Shown piece by piece: positions 1-6,303 of a stretch of DNA of 24,096 nucleotides (within the stretch, counting starts at the first letter, position 1; the number at the start of each line of letters is the position of its first letter). Both the position numbers and the translations under genes were made by a program. Source of the stretch: UBA724 sp049596815 (GTDB lineage: Bacteria; Bacteroidota; Bacteroidia; Flavobacteriales; Flavobacteriaceae). Below the pieces are notes generated by a model. It did not search any database. It had not been told where the DNA came from and saw nothing but the letters and a program-made list of their open reading frames with translations. The stretch lies in the NCBI GenBank assembly GCA_049596815.1, contig JBMYLY010000020.1:1-24096 (forward strand), in the 5' to 3' direction.

Positions 1-54
1 CCAAGGACCCTCTGATTAACAGTCAGATGCTCTAACCAACTGAGCTAAGGAGGA
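1..54 (-). tRNA. tRNA-Asn (anticodon GTT), 3' end cut by window start
   Basis: Read on the minus strand from position 54, the sequence gives acceptor strand TCCTCCT, a D-arm with GCTC/GAGC and the AGTTGGTTA loop, then anticodon stem TCTGA/TCAGA around loop CTGTTAA. The anticodon is GTT (plus-strand bases 18-20), which reads Asn codons. The variable loop and the start of the T-arm are present. The rest of the T-arm and the 3' acceptor strand lie outside the window, so acceptor pairing cannot be checked. It follows rseP on the same strand after a 70-nt gap that contains a strong promoter, so it is probably transcribed on its own. Confidence 0.93.
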
Positions 55-63
55 ATGTGAGCG

Positions 64-94
64 CAAATATAATTGGTTTTTGACTACCAACAAA
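64..94 (-). promoter_or_regulatory. Promoter of tRNA-Asn (Bacteroidota type)
   Basis: On the minus strand a TTTG (-33 box, plus positions 91-94) is followed after 19 nt by TATATTTG (-7 box, plus 64-71). This matches the Bacteroidota primary sigma factor consensus TTTG-N19-TAnnTTTG. The -7 box ends 9 nt before the first tRNA base, as expected for a stable RNA with a very short leader. Confidence 0.75.
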
Positions 95-124
95 CAAAAA
101 AATAGGTGTAAATAATAACCCACT

Positions 125-1438
125 CTACCCCAAAAACCGAAGCACATCATTGGCGTTGGCATAGACAAACAAGCCCAACAACAACACGATCCCAATCAGC
201 TGGGCCACTTCCAAAACTTTGTCATGCGGTTTGCGACCAGTCAAAATCTCATACAACAAAAACATCACATGACCCCCATCCAATGCCGGAATCGGCAACA
301 CATTCATAAAGGCCAAAATAATGGAAATCAGTGCCGTGGTATGCCAAAAAGCCTGCCAGTCCCATGCGCCGGGGAACAAGCTGGTAATGGTGCCAAAACC
401 TCCCAACTGGGAAACTCCTTTTTTGGTAAAAACAAACTTAAACTGAGCCACGTAGTCATACAAGGTATCGTAACCATACCTAAAACCTTCCTGAATGCTT
501 TCTGTAATCGTATACGACAAAGTGGTAGAGTTCAGTTCAAAAGGCAGTCGCCCTATACCGATCTCACCATCCGCATCCACAGCTACCTCAAAAGTCATTG
601 CGTCTGTTCCGCGCAGCACTTCCAGAGAAACAATGTCTCGTGTTTGGCTTTGCATATATCTTAACAGTTCAGGCCATGAGCCAATCGCATAACCGTTAAC
701 AGACCGAATAACATCCCCCTCCAAAAGCCCCGCTTTCGCCGCAGGCGATGCTGCTGTCACACTGCCTATAGCAGAAGGCAGAAAAGCCGTAAATGGACGT
801 TCTCCCGACTCAAAAAGCTGGGTGTCAATATCTTCGGGAATGCGTAAGGTTTCTTGAGTACCGTCGGCATGCGCGACCAAAGCAGTCTGAGGTGAACGCA
901 TCAACATATAGCGAAATACATTGCCTGCATCCTCAAGTGGCTGTCCGTCGATAGCCAACACACGATCTCCGTTTTGAAAGCCCAACGCTTCTACCACTGG
1001 AGTGGCTGTCAGTCCATAGGGCAAATCGTCTTGTTTTATAATTGTTTTACCCCACACAAACATGATGAGCATATAAATGGCAAAACCCAAAATCAAATTC
1101 ACAGTCACCCCGCCCAACATAATAATCAGCCTTTGCCAAGCCGGTTTGGAACGAAACTCCCATGGTTGGGGAGGCTGTTGCATTTGTTCCTTGTCCATGC
1201 TTTCATCGATCATGCCCGAAATCTTGACATAGCCACCCAGAGGCAACCAACCAATGCCATAAACCGTGTCGCCAATTTTCTTCTTAAACAAGGCAAACTT
1301 CACATCGAAAAACAAAAAGAATTTTTCCACACGTGTGCCAAACAAGCGTGCCGGAATAAAATGACCCAACTCGTGTAGGACAATCAAAAGCGATAGGGAA
1401 AGAAAAAACTGTATTACCTTAATGAAAATGGGGTCCAT
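125..1438 (-). CDS. rseP: RIP metalloprotease RseP (site-2 protease, M50 family)
   Basis: An inner-membrane zinc protease that cuts substrates such as anti-sigma factors within the membrane. The protein has 437 residues, the usual length for the family. The zinc-binding HELGH is at residues 22-26 in the first membrane helix, and the second active-site motif, ending LDGG, is at 386-389 within LPIPALDGG. Two PDZ-like segments lie between them, around 145-200 and 222-285 (GxxxGDxIxxxNG pattern near 237-249). Further hydrophobic helices lie near 103-130 and 366-395, and a last one at the C-terminus. The ATG at 1438 is well placed before the first helix. In many flavobacteria rseP follows dxr, but here it is divergent from the SCO gene and seems to have its own -7 box. 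The role in envelope stress is inferred from the family. Confidence 0.95.
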   Translation of the reverse strand: MDPIFIKVIQFFLSLSLLIVLHELGHFIPARLFGTRVEKFFLFFDVKFALFKKKIGDTVYGIGWLPLGGYVKISGMIDESMDKEQMQQPPQPWEFRSKPAWQRLIIMLGGVTVNLILGFAIYMLIMFVWGKTIIKQDDLPYGLTATPVVEALGFQNGDRVLAIDGQPLEDAGNVFRYMLMRSPQTALVAHADGTQETLRIPEDIDTQLFESGERPFTAFLPSAIGSVTAASPAAKAGLLEGDVIRSVNGYAIGSWPELLRYMQSQTRDIVSLEVLRGTDAMTFEVAVDADGEIGIGRLPFELNSTTLSYTITESIQEGFRYGYDTLYDYVAQFKFVFTKKGVSQLGGFGTITSLFPGAWDWQAFWHTTALISIILAFMNVLPIPALDGGHVMFLLYEILTGRKPHDKVLEVAQLIGIVLLLGLFVYANANDVLRFLG

Positions 1439-1456
1439 AAACCTATTTTAAGGAGC

Positions 1457-1464
1457 CAAAGGTA
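1457..1464 (-). promoter_or_regulatory. Probable -7 box of rseP
   Basis: On the minus strand this reads TACCTTTG, a full match to TAnnTTTG, ending 18 nt before the rseP ATG. No convincing TTTG lies 19 nt further upstream, so the assignment rests on the -7 box and its position. Confidence 0.45.
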
Positions 1465-1534
1465 ACCCTTTTTTGACACAATTTCAGCGTTGGGAAAGTC
1501 CCTGCCCAAACCTTCACAATTGGCACCAATACAT

Positions 1535-1542
1535 TACCTTTG
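1535..1542 (+). promoter_or_regulatory. Probable -7 box of the SCO gene
   Basis: TACCTTTG matches TAnnTTTG. It ends only 10 nt before the chosen ATG at 1553, which would give a leader of a few bases. The -33 side is weak: the nearest TTG, at 1520-1522, is too close. Confidence 0.35.
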
Positions 1543-1552
1543 TTCCATTGCA

Positions 1553-2221
1553 ATGATTTCGTTTTTCAGTAAATACAAAAGATTCATAGGTGTGTTGATT
1601 GCAGTCTCTGCAGTGACCATCTTTCTATTTTACCGCGCACTAAAACCCACCCCTGCTTTGCCCATCTACCAACCCGCCATGATAGACCCCTTATTGGTTG
1701 ATGAGTCCATCCAATATGTCAAAAAATACCATGCCATAGCCGACTTTAGCCTCCTGAATCAAAATGGACAAACGATCACTCATAATGATTATGACAACCA
1801 CATCTACGTGGCCGATTTCTTTTTTACCACTTGCCCCAGTATCTGCCCCCTTATGACCGACAACATGGTTTATTTACAAGGCTTATTGGATGCATTCCCA
1901 GAGGTGAAATTATTGTCTTTTTCGGTTACTCCCGAGATCGACAGCGTAGCAGTTCTCAAAGAATATGCGATACAGAAAGGTGTAAATGACCAACGCTGGA
2001 ACCTGCTTACAGGAGACAAAAAAGCCATCTATGACCTGGCCAGAAAATCCTACTTAGTCGTCCAAGAAGACGGTGACGGTGGCCCCCACGACATGATACA
2101 TACCGAAAATTTTGTGCTCGTTGACAAACAACGTCGTATCCGTGGCTATTACGACGGCACCGTACGCGAGGATATGGACAAAATCCTTTCAGACATCCGA
2201 ATTCTAAGTGTCGAAAAATAA
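1553..2221 (+). CDS. SCO1/SenC family copper chaperone/thioredoxin-like protein
   Basis: SCO proteins deliver copper to, or reduce, the CuA site of cytochrome c oxidase subunit II on the outer face of the inner membrane. The reading frame is open from 1490, but the ATG at 1553 places one N-terminal anchor (residues about 11-27, hydrophobic, preceded by KYKR) right at the start and gives 222 residues, typical of the family. The thioredoxin-like fold carries the copper motif TTCPSICP with Cys94 and Cys98. The conserved distal histidine is most likely His183 (MIHTENFVLVD). It lies between rseP (divergent) and feoAB (same strand, 65-nt gap with its own promoter), so it is probably a single-gene unit. 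No cytochrome oxidase gene is in the window, so the copper-site role comes from the family. Confidence 0.9.
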   Translation: MISFFSKYKRFIGVLIAVSAVTIFLFYRALKPTPALPIYQPAMIDPLLVDESIQYVKKYHAIADFSLLNQNGQTITHNDYDNHIYVADFFFTTCPSICPLMTDNMVYLQGLLDAFPEVKLLSFSVTPEIDSVAVLKEYAIQKGVNDQRWNLLTGDKKAIYDLARKSYLVVQEDGDGGPHDMIHTENFVLVDKQRRIRGYYDGTVREDMDKILSDIRILSVEK

Positions 2222-2222
2222 A

Positions 2223-2253
2223 TTTGTCATGGTATATATAATGTGTAGATTTG
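2223..2253 (+). promoter_or_regulatory. Promoter of the feoA-feoB operon
   Basis: TTTG at 2223-2226, then 19 nt, then TAGATTTG at 2246-2253: a full match to the Bacteroidota consensus. The predicted start of transcription, near 2259-2261, gives a leader of about 26 nt before feoA and lies inside a near-palindrome that could be a repressor site. Confidence 0.75.
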
Positions 2254-2257
2254 CTTC

Positions 2258-2274
2258 TTTAAATTTAATCTAAA
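2258..2274 (+). promoter_or_regulatory. Candidate metalloregulator operator at the feoA transcription start
   Basis: Seventeen bases form a near-perfect inverted repeat, TTTAAATT-T-AATCTAAA, with one mismatch between arms. The right half contains TCTAAA, as in the perfect palindrome at 6210-6237 upstream of the DtxR/MntR-family gene. Sitting just after the -7 box, a bound protein would block transcription. The link to that regulator is inference: the left half does not match its half-site, and AT-rich DNA gives such repeats by chance. Confidence 0.4.
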
Positions 2275-2286
2275 TAAAAAGACCCT

Positions 2287-2514
2287 ATGACTTTAGCCGA
2301 ACTCAACAAAGGAGAAAAAGCTGTAATCGAGGATTTGGTTACGGATAGCGTCCCTCTGAAGCTCATCGAAATGGGCTGTTTGCCTGGCAATGCCATCGAG
2401 TTGGTTCAGCTTGCCCCATTCAAAGACCCCATGTACCTCAATGTCAATGGCGCACACCTTGCCATTCGTCGTGAAACTGCCCACAACATCTACATCAAAA
2501 AATTGGCTTCGTGA
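2287..2514 (+). CDS. feoA: FeoA, small SH3-like protein of ferrous iron transport
   Basis: A cytoplasmic 75-residue protein with a single FeoA (SH3-like beta barrel) domain, which in the Feo system supports the FeoB membrane transporter. The pattern fits the family: an N-terminal MTLAELNKGEKAVI, a central LIEMGCLPGNAIELV turn, and the C-terminal LAIRRETAHNIYI. The ATG at 2287 is about 26 nt after the predicted transcription start. Its TGA stop overlaps the GTG start of feoB (GTGA at 2511-2514), so the two are almost certainly translationally coupled. Confidence 0.95.
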   Translation: MTLAELNKGEKAVIEDLVTDSVPLKLIEMGCLPGNAIELVQLAPFKDPMYLNVNGAHLAIRRETAHNIYIKKLAS

Positions 2515-4604
2515 GCAAGCGCATCAATGTCGCGCTGATTGGCAACCCCAACACCGGGAAAACCTCTGTGTTCAATCTCCTCACTGGTCTCACCCAAAAA
2601 ACAGGCAACTATCCCGGAATCACCGTCGAAAAAAAAGAAGGGATTTGTAGTCTTCCCAAGGGTGCCAAAGCACATATCATTGACCTGCCTGGTACCTACA
2701 GCCTCAACGCCTCTTCATTAGATGAAAACTTGGTAATCGAATTGTTGTTAAACAAAAACGACAAAGACTACCCCGACCTCGCTGTGGTGGTTGCTGATGT
2801 GGAAAACCTTAAGCGCAACCTCTTGTTGTTTACTCAAATCAAAGACTTGGGGATCCCCAGTCTGTTGGTCATCAATATGTCAGATCGCATGCTGCGCAAA
2901 GGCATCTCTATAGACGTAGAGAAGATGGAACAAGCCCTACAAACCAAAATCGCATTGGTAAGTACCCGTAAAAAAACAGGTATTGACAACCTAAAAAATA
3001 TGATTGCCAATCACCGAAAACTTTCATCGACATCTTGTTTGGACTTTACCCAAATAGACAGTGCCTATTTTGAAAGCCTTCAAAAAACTTTCCCCAACCA
3101 ATCGGTCTACAAACTTTGGCTGGTCATTACCCAAGATGTCAACTTTGCCAATATCAACCGAAACAGCATCACACAAACCGAGGGAACACACACCCGTTCG
3201 GCCTCCTTTCTCAAAAGACTCCAGCAACGCGAAACCATCAAAAGATACCAGTTTATAAATCAGGTGCTCAAGTCGAGTTACAACGTAAACATGGAGGAGG
3301 CTACCGATTTTCGGTCACGCTTAGACAGGGTACTCACCCATAAGTTTTGGGGCTATGTGATTTTCTTCGTGATTCTGTTGACTATCTTCCAAGCCATCTT
3401 TGACTGGAGCAGCTATCCCATGGACGCCATAGACAGTGCATTTGTGTCATTGAGCGAATCTGCCAAAACCCAATTGCCCAGTTGGTTTGTGCCCAAACTC
3501 ATCGCAGAGGGCATTATTCCCGGCATCGGAGGCGTGGTTATTTTTATACCACAGATTGCCATTTTATTTGTGTTTATTTCTCTGTTGGAAGAGTCGGGCT
3601 ATATGAGCCGCGTGGTCTTTATGATGGACCGCGTGTTGAGACGCTATGGCTTGAGCGGAAAAAGTGTGGTACCCTTGATTTCCGGAACCGCCTGTGCCAT
3701 CCCCGCCATCATGGCCACCCGAAATATCGAAAACTGGAAAGAACGCCTGATTACCATTTTGGTCACCCCTTTTACTACTTGTTCGGCTAGGTTGCCCGTC
3801 TATTTGATTTTGATTGCTTTGGTCGTTCCAGATACCCGTGTGTTGGGCGCCAATCTGCAAGGACTGGTATTGATGGGTCTATACCTTTTGGGCTTTGTTA
3901 TGGCCATAGGCGCTGCCCAAGTGATGAACAAACTGCTCAAAATGCCCTACCCCAATACCTTTGTGGTCGAAATGCCCAACTACCGCCTGCCTTTGTTGCG
4001 CAATGTGCTGATTACGGTCTATGACAAAACCAAGTCTTTTGTTCTTGAAGCTGGAAAAATCATTTTGGCCATCTCTGTGTTGCTGTGGGTGATGGCTTCC
4101 AACGGACCGGGTGCTAATTTTAAAAATGCAGAAAGTATTGTCACTCAAACAACCCAACTCACCGGAGAGGCTTTAGAACAAAAAATTGTCGCACACAAAC
4201 TCGAGAATTCCTATCTGGGTTTGGTCGGAAAAACCATTGAGCCCACCATAAGGCCTTTGGGTTATGACTGGAAAATTGGGATTGCTATTGTCAGCTCTTT
4301 TGCCGCGCGTGAGGTGTTTGTAGGAACCTTGGCAACCATCTACAATGTAGGCACCGACGAGGAAGACACCATCAAAAACCGTATGGCAGCCGAAATAAAA
4401 CCCAATGGCCAACCCATGTTTGACCTACCAACAGGGATGTCCCTGATGATTTTTTATGCCTTTGCCATGCAATGTATGAGTACGCTGGCCATTGTACGCA
4501 AAGAAACCAATAGCTGGAAATGGCCTATGATTCAGTTGGTGGCCATGACTGCCATTGCCTATTTGGCCGCTTTTGTTACTTACCGAATCCTTCTATATAT
4601 TTAA
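2511..4604 (+). CDS. feoB: FeoB, ferrous iron transporter
   Basis: An inner-membrane Fe(II) importer with a cytoplasmic GTPase domain. The 697 residues comprise an N-terminal G domain, with the G1 loop GNPNTGKT at 11-18, G3 DLPG at 58-61 and G4 NMSD at 122-125, then a linker and a polytopic membrane region from about 277. Conserved gate-like segments GTACAIPAIMATR (about 393-405) and TTCSARLPVY (about 422-431) lie in the membrane part. It is shorter than the 773-residue E. coli protein, as is common outside enterobacteria. The start is GTG at 2511, overlapping the feoA stop by 4 nt. Three bases after its TAA comes the ATG of a 37-residue Cys-rich membrane peptide. No FeoC is visible. Confidence 0.96.
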   Translation: MSKRINVALIGNPNTGKTSVFNLLTGLTQKTGNYPGITVEKKEGICSLPKGAKAHIIDLPGTYSLNASSLDENLVIELLLNKNDKDYPDLAVVVADVENLKRNLLLFTQIKDLGIPSLLVINMSDRMLRKGISIDVEKMEQALQTKIALVSTRKKTGIDNLKNMIANHRKLSSTSCLDFTQIDSAYFESLQKTFPNQSVYKLWLVITQDVNFANINRNSITQTEGTHTRSASFLKRLQQRETIKRYQFINQVLKSSYNVNMEEATDFRSRLDRVLTHKFWGYVIFFVILLTIFQAIFDWSSYPMDAIDSAFVSLSESAKTQLPSWFVPKLIAEGIIPGIGGVVIFIPQIAILFVFISLLEESGYMSRVVFMMDRVLRRYGLSGKSVVPLISGTACAIPAIMATRNIENWKERLITILVTPFTTCSARLPVYLILIALVVPDTRVLGANLQGLVLMGLYLLGFVMAIGAAQVMNKLLKMPYPNTFVVEMPNYRLPLLRNVLITVYDKTKSFVLEAGKIILAISVLLWVMASNGPGANFKNAESIVTQTTQLTGEALEQKIVAHKLENSYLGLVGKTIEPTIRPLGYDWKIGIAIVSSFAAREVFVGTLATIYNVGTDEEDTIKNRMAAEIKPNGQPMFDLPTGMSLMIFYAFAMQCMSTLAIVRKETNSWKWPMIQLVAMTAIAYLAAFVTYRILLYI

Positions 4605-4607
4605 CCT

Positions 4608-4721
4608 ATGAAAACCCTACTTACCATCTTCGCCGTCGCAGCATCTATCACATATTTGGTGAGAAAATTTAGACCGAGAAAAAAAACAGGGTGCGGCACT
4701 ACCGACTGTGGGTGTCACTAA
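4608..4721 (+). CDS. FeoB-associated Cys-rich membrane peptide (37 aa)
   Basis: A very short gene starting 3 nt after the feoB stop. The translation has one hydrophobic segment (LLTIFAVAASITYLV, residues 4-18), a basic stretch (RKFRPRKK, 19-26) and a C-terminal cluster GCGTTDCGCH with Cys29, Cys34 and Cys36 and a terminal His37. This layout matches the small FeoB-associated Cys-rich membrane proteins found after feoB in Bacteroidota and Firmicutes, whose biochemical role is not established. It is shorter than those I know. Its TAA (4719-4721) interlocks with the TAG stop of the convergent ZIP gene (4718-4720 on the minus strand), so both genes end on the same four bases. Operon membership is inferred from spacing. 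Confidence 0.8.
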   Translation: MKTLLTIFAVAASITYLVRKFRPRKKTGCGTTDCGCH

Positions 4722-5536
4722 CCCAAAGCCACATCCAAAATCATCATCACTATAAAGCCCCCTATAAAGCCTAAGGTGGCTATGTCTGTGTATTTGTCTT
4801 GTTGGGTTTCAGGGATAACCTCTTCAACTACCACAAAAATCATAGCACCCGCTGCAAAAGCCAATGCGTAAGGCAATATGGGTGTGAAAAAGGTGACTGC
4901 CAAAGCGCCAATCACACCAGCTATGGGTTCTACTATGGCAGAGGCCTGGCCATACATAAAACTTTTTCTACGGCTCAGTCCTTGTCTTCGCATGGGCATG
5001 GACACTGCAATCCCCTCTGGAAAATTTTGAATGCCAATCCCTATGGCCAAGACTACAGCGCCTGCAATGGATGCCTCGGGAATACCGGCAGCCACACCGC
5101 CAAACAAAACGCCTACTGCTAAGCCCTCGGGTATGTTGTGTAGGGTAATGGCCAATACCAACAGCGTGGTGCGGTGCCATGGGGTTTTGATGCCTTCAGA
5201 CTCTTTAAAGTTGATGTGTATGTGTGGTAGAACTTTATCCAAGCCGAAAATAAAAAGAGCACCGAGTGCAAAACCCACCGCTGCGGGAATAACTTTAAAA
5301 AAGCCTTCGCCTGGACTCATGGCAATACCGGGCGCCAAAAGACTCCAAAAACTCGCAGCCACCATCACCCCGCCTGTAAAACCCAACATGCCGTCCAAAA
5401 AAGCACGATTCATGGTTTTAAAGAAAAAAACAAATGAAGCCCCTAGGGCCGTCAATCCCCATGTAAAAAGAGTGGCGTATAAGGCACCCAAAACAGGGGG
5501 CGTTTGTTCAAAAAATTCAAGAATTTGCTCGAACAT
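4718..5536 (-). CDS. ZIP family metal transporter (ZupT/GufA-like)
   Basis: An inner-membrane importer of divalent metals (Zn, Fe, Mn). The 272-residue protein is mostly hydrophobic, with about eight membrane helices. It carries both ZIP signature motifs: HNIPEGLAVG with His133, Asn134 and Glu137, and QNFPEGIAVS with Gln170, Asn171 and Glu174; a further conserved Glu lies in GQASAIVEPIAG (Glu203). The second motif has Gln where some family members have His, as in GufA/ZupT-type proteins. The ATG is one base after the stop of the upstream DtxR/MntR-family gene, so the two form an operon and the transporter is probably controlled by that regulator. The metal cannot be read from the sequence; the regulator's ligands favour Mn slightly over Fe. 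Confidence 0.93.
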   Translation of the reverse strand: MFEQILEFFEQTPPVLGALYATLFTWGLTALGASFVFFFKTMNRAFLDGMLGFTGGVMVAASFWSLLAPGIAMSPGEGFFKVIPAAVGFALGALFIFGLDKVLPHIHINFKESEGIKTPWHRTTLLVLAITLHNIPEGLAVGVLFGGVAAGIPEASIAGAVVLAIGIGIQNFPEGIAVSMPMRRQGLSRRKSFMYGQASAIVEPIAGVIGALAVTFFTPILPYALAFAAGAMIFVVVEEVIPETQQDKYTDIATLGFIGGFIVMMILDVALG

Positions 5537-5537
5537 A

Positions 5538-6197
5538 TTAGATAAGATTTATGTAAATATTTTGTGCAATTTTGCTAGAAATCATCAAAGTCGATGAGTC
5601 AGTTTGGATATGTAAAGATCCGTCGAAATGCTCATGGTGGAGGACTGTCAGGCGGGTTCCCAAGCCAATATTGCGCTTGTCCAGATACTGTAAAAATTCT
5701 GTGGAATTGTCTTTAACACCCACGCAAACACCCGGCTGTGCAACCTTTAAATCCACCAAAAGCATTTTGTTGGTATACTTCATATAGCCAGCTCGATTTG
5801 GTATCGGGTCTCCATGGGGGTCGCGGGTGGGAAAATCTAAAAACTTGTCCAACTCATTTATCAATTTGTCGGACTGTATATGCTCCAATTGTTCGGCGAC
5901 TTGGTGCACTTCATCCCAATTAAAATTCAGATGCGTGACCAAAAAAGACTCCCAAAGTCGGTGCTTGCGAATCACTTGCAATGCTGCCTTGTTTCCCGAT
6001 TCATTTAAAGAAACCCCTTTGTACTTTTCATAGTCCAACAATCCCTCTTCAGACAGCTTGCGAAACATATCAGTGACAGAGGAAGGCTTGGCACCCACTT
6101 TTTTGGCAATGGCCGTCGTGGGTACAGTCCCATTGGTTTGCTGAGCCGCATGAAAAATGGCCTTGAGGTAGTTCTCTTTGGACAGGCTGTGAATCAT
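5538..6197 (-). CDS. DtxR/MntR-family metal-dependent transcriptional regulator
   Basis: A cytoplasmic repressor that binds DNA when loaded with Fe(II) or Mn(II). The frame extends upstream to 6224, but the ATG at 6197 gives the classic N-terminus MIHSLSKENYLKAI and leaves the palindromic operator outside the gene; the protein then has 219 residues. The winged helix is at about 25-65 (TTAIAKKVGAKPSSVTDMF) and the dimerisation domain with metal ligands at 70-125. An SH3-like FeoA-type domain forms the C-terminus. In DtxR numbering the ligands His79, Glu83, His98, Glu102, Glu105 and His106 are present. Position 102 is Glu, as in MntR, not the Cys of DtxR/IdeR, and the residue equivalent to DtxR Met10 is Asn. 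It is the first gene of an operon with the ZIP transporter. Confidence 0.93.
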   Translation of the reverse strand: MIHSLSKENYLKAIFHAAQQTNGTVPTTAIAKKVGAKPSSVTDMFRKLSEEGLLDYEKYKGVSLNESGNKAALQVIRKHRLWESFLVTHLNFNWDEVHQVAEQLEHIQSDKLINELDKFLDFPTRDPHGDPIPNRAGYMKYTNKMLLVDLKVAQPGVCVGVKDNSTEFLQYLDKRNIGLGTRLTVLHHEHFDGSLHIQTDSSTLMISSKIAQNIYINLI

Positions 6198-6201
6198 GAG
6201 A

Positions 6202-6209
6202 CAAAGATA
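6202..6209 (-). promoter_or_regulatory. -7 box of the metalloregulator-ZIP operon
   Basis: On the minus strand this reads TATCTTTG, matching TAnnTTTG, with only 4 nt to the ATG at 6197. The transcript would start at or next to the ATG and be leaderless. The 28-bp palindrome abuts this box and covers the -33 position, where no TTTG is obvious. Confidence 0.55.
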
Positions 6210-6237
6210 TAAATTTTTAGACAAGTCTAAAAATTTA
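6210..6237. promoter_or_regulatory. 28-bp perfect palindrome, likely operator of the DtxR/MntR-family regulator
   Basis: The arms TAAATTTTTAGAC (6210-6222) and GTCTAAAAATTTA (6225-6237) are exact reverse complements around the central AA. The core TTAGAC/GTCTAA resembles the TTAG.../...CTAA operators of DtxR-family proteins. It directly joins the -7 box of the regulator's own promoter, so negative autoregulation is the simplest reading. A further half-site TTAGAC follows at 6240-6245 on the side of the lycopene cyclase gene. Confidence 0.8.
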
Positions 6238-6277
6238 AATTAGACTAAGCGAAATATTTTTGACTCTTTGAATTTTG

Positions 6278-6285
6278 TATGTTTG
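6278..6285 (+). promoter_or_regulatory. Probable -7 box of the lycopene cyclase gene
   Basis: TATGTTTG matches TAnnTTTG and ends 18 nt before the GTG start. A TTTG at 6259-6262 lies 15 nt upstream, shorter than the usual spacing. A second TAnnTTTG match (TATTTTTG, 6255-6262) is an alternative. Confidence 0.45.
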
Positions 6286-6303
6286 TTGGTAAGCAACTAG
6301 CGC

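Noticed and set aside
974..1378. 134-codon plus-strand frame inside rseP
   Set aside because: It lies wholly antisense to a well-conserved protease gene, has no recognisable features and no promoter or start context.
6198..6224. Longer N-terminus of the metalloregulator from 6224
   Set aside because: It would place half of the operator palindrome and the -7 box within the coding region and adds residues absent from the family. The ATG at 6197 gives the standard N-terminus.
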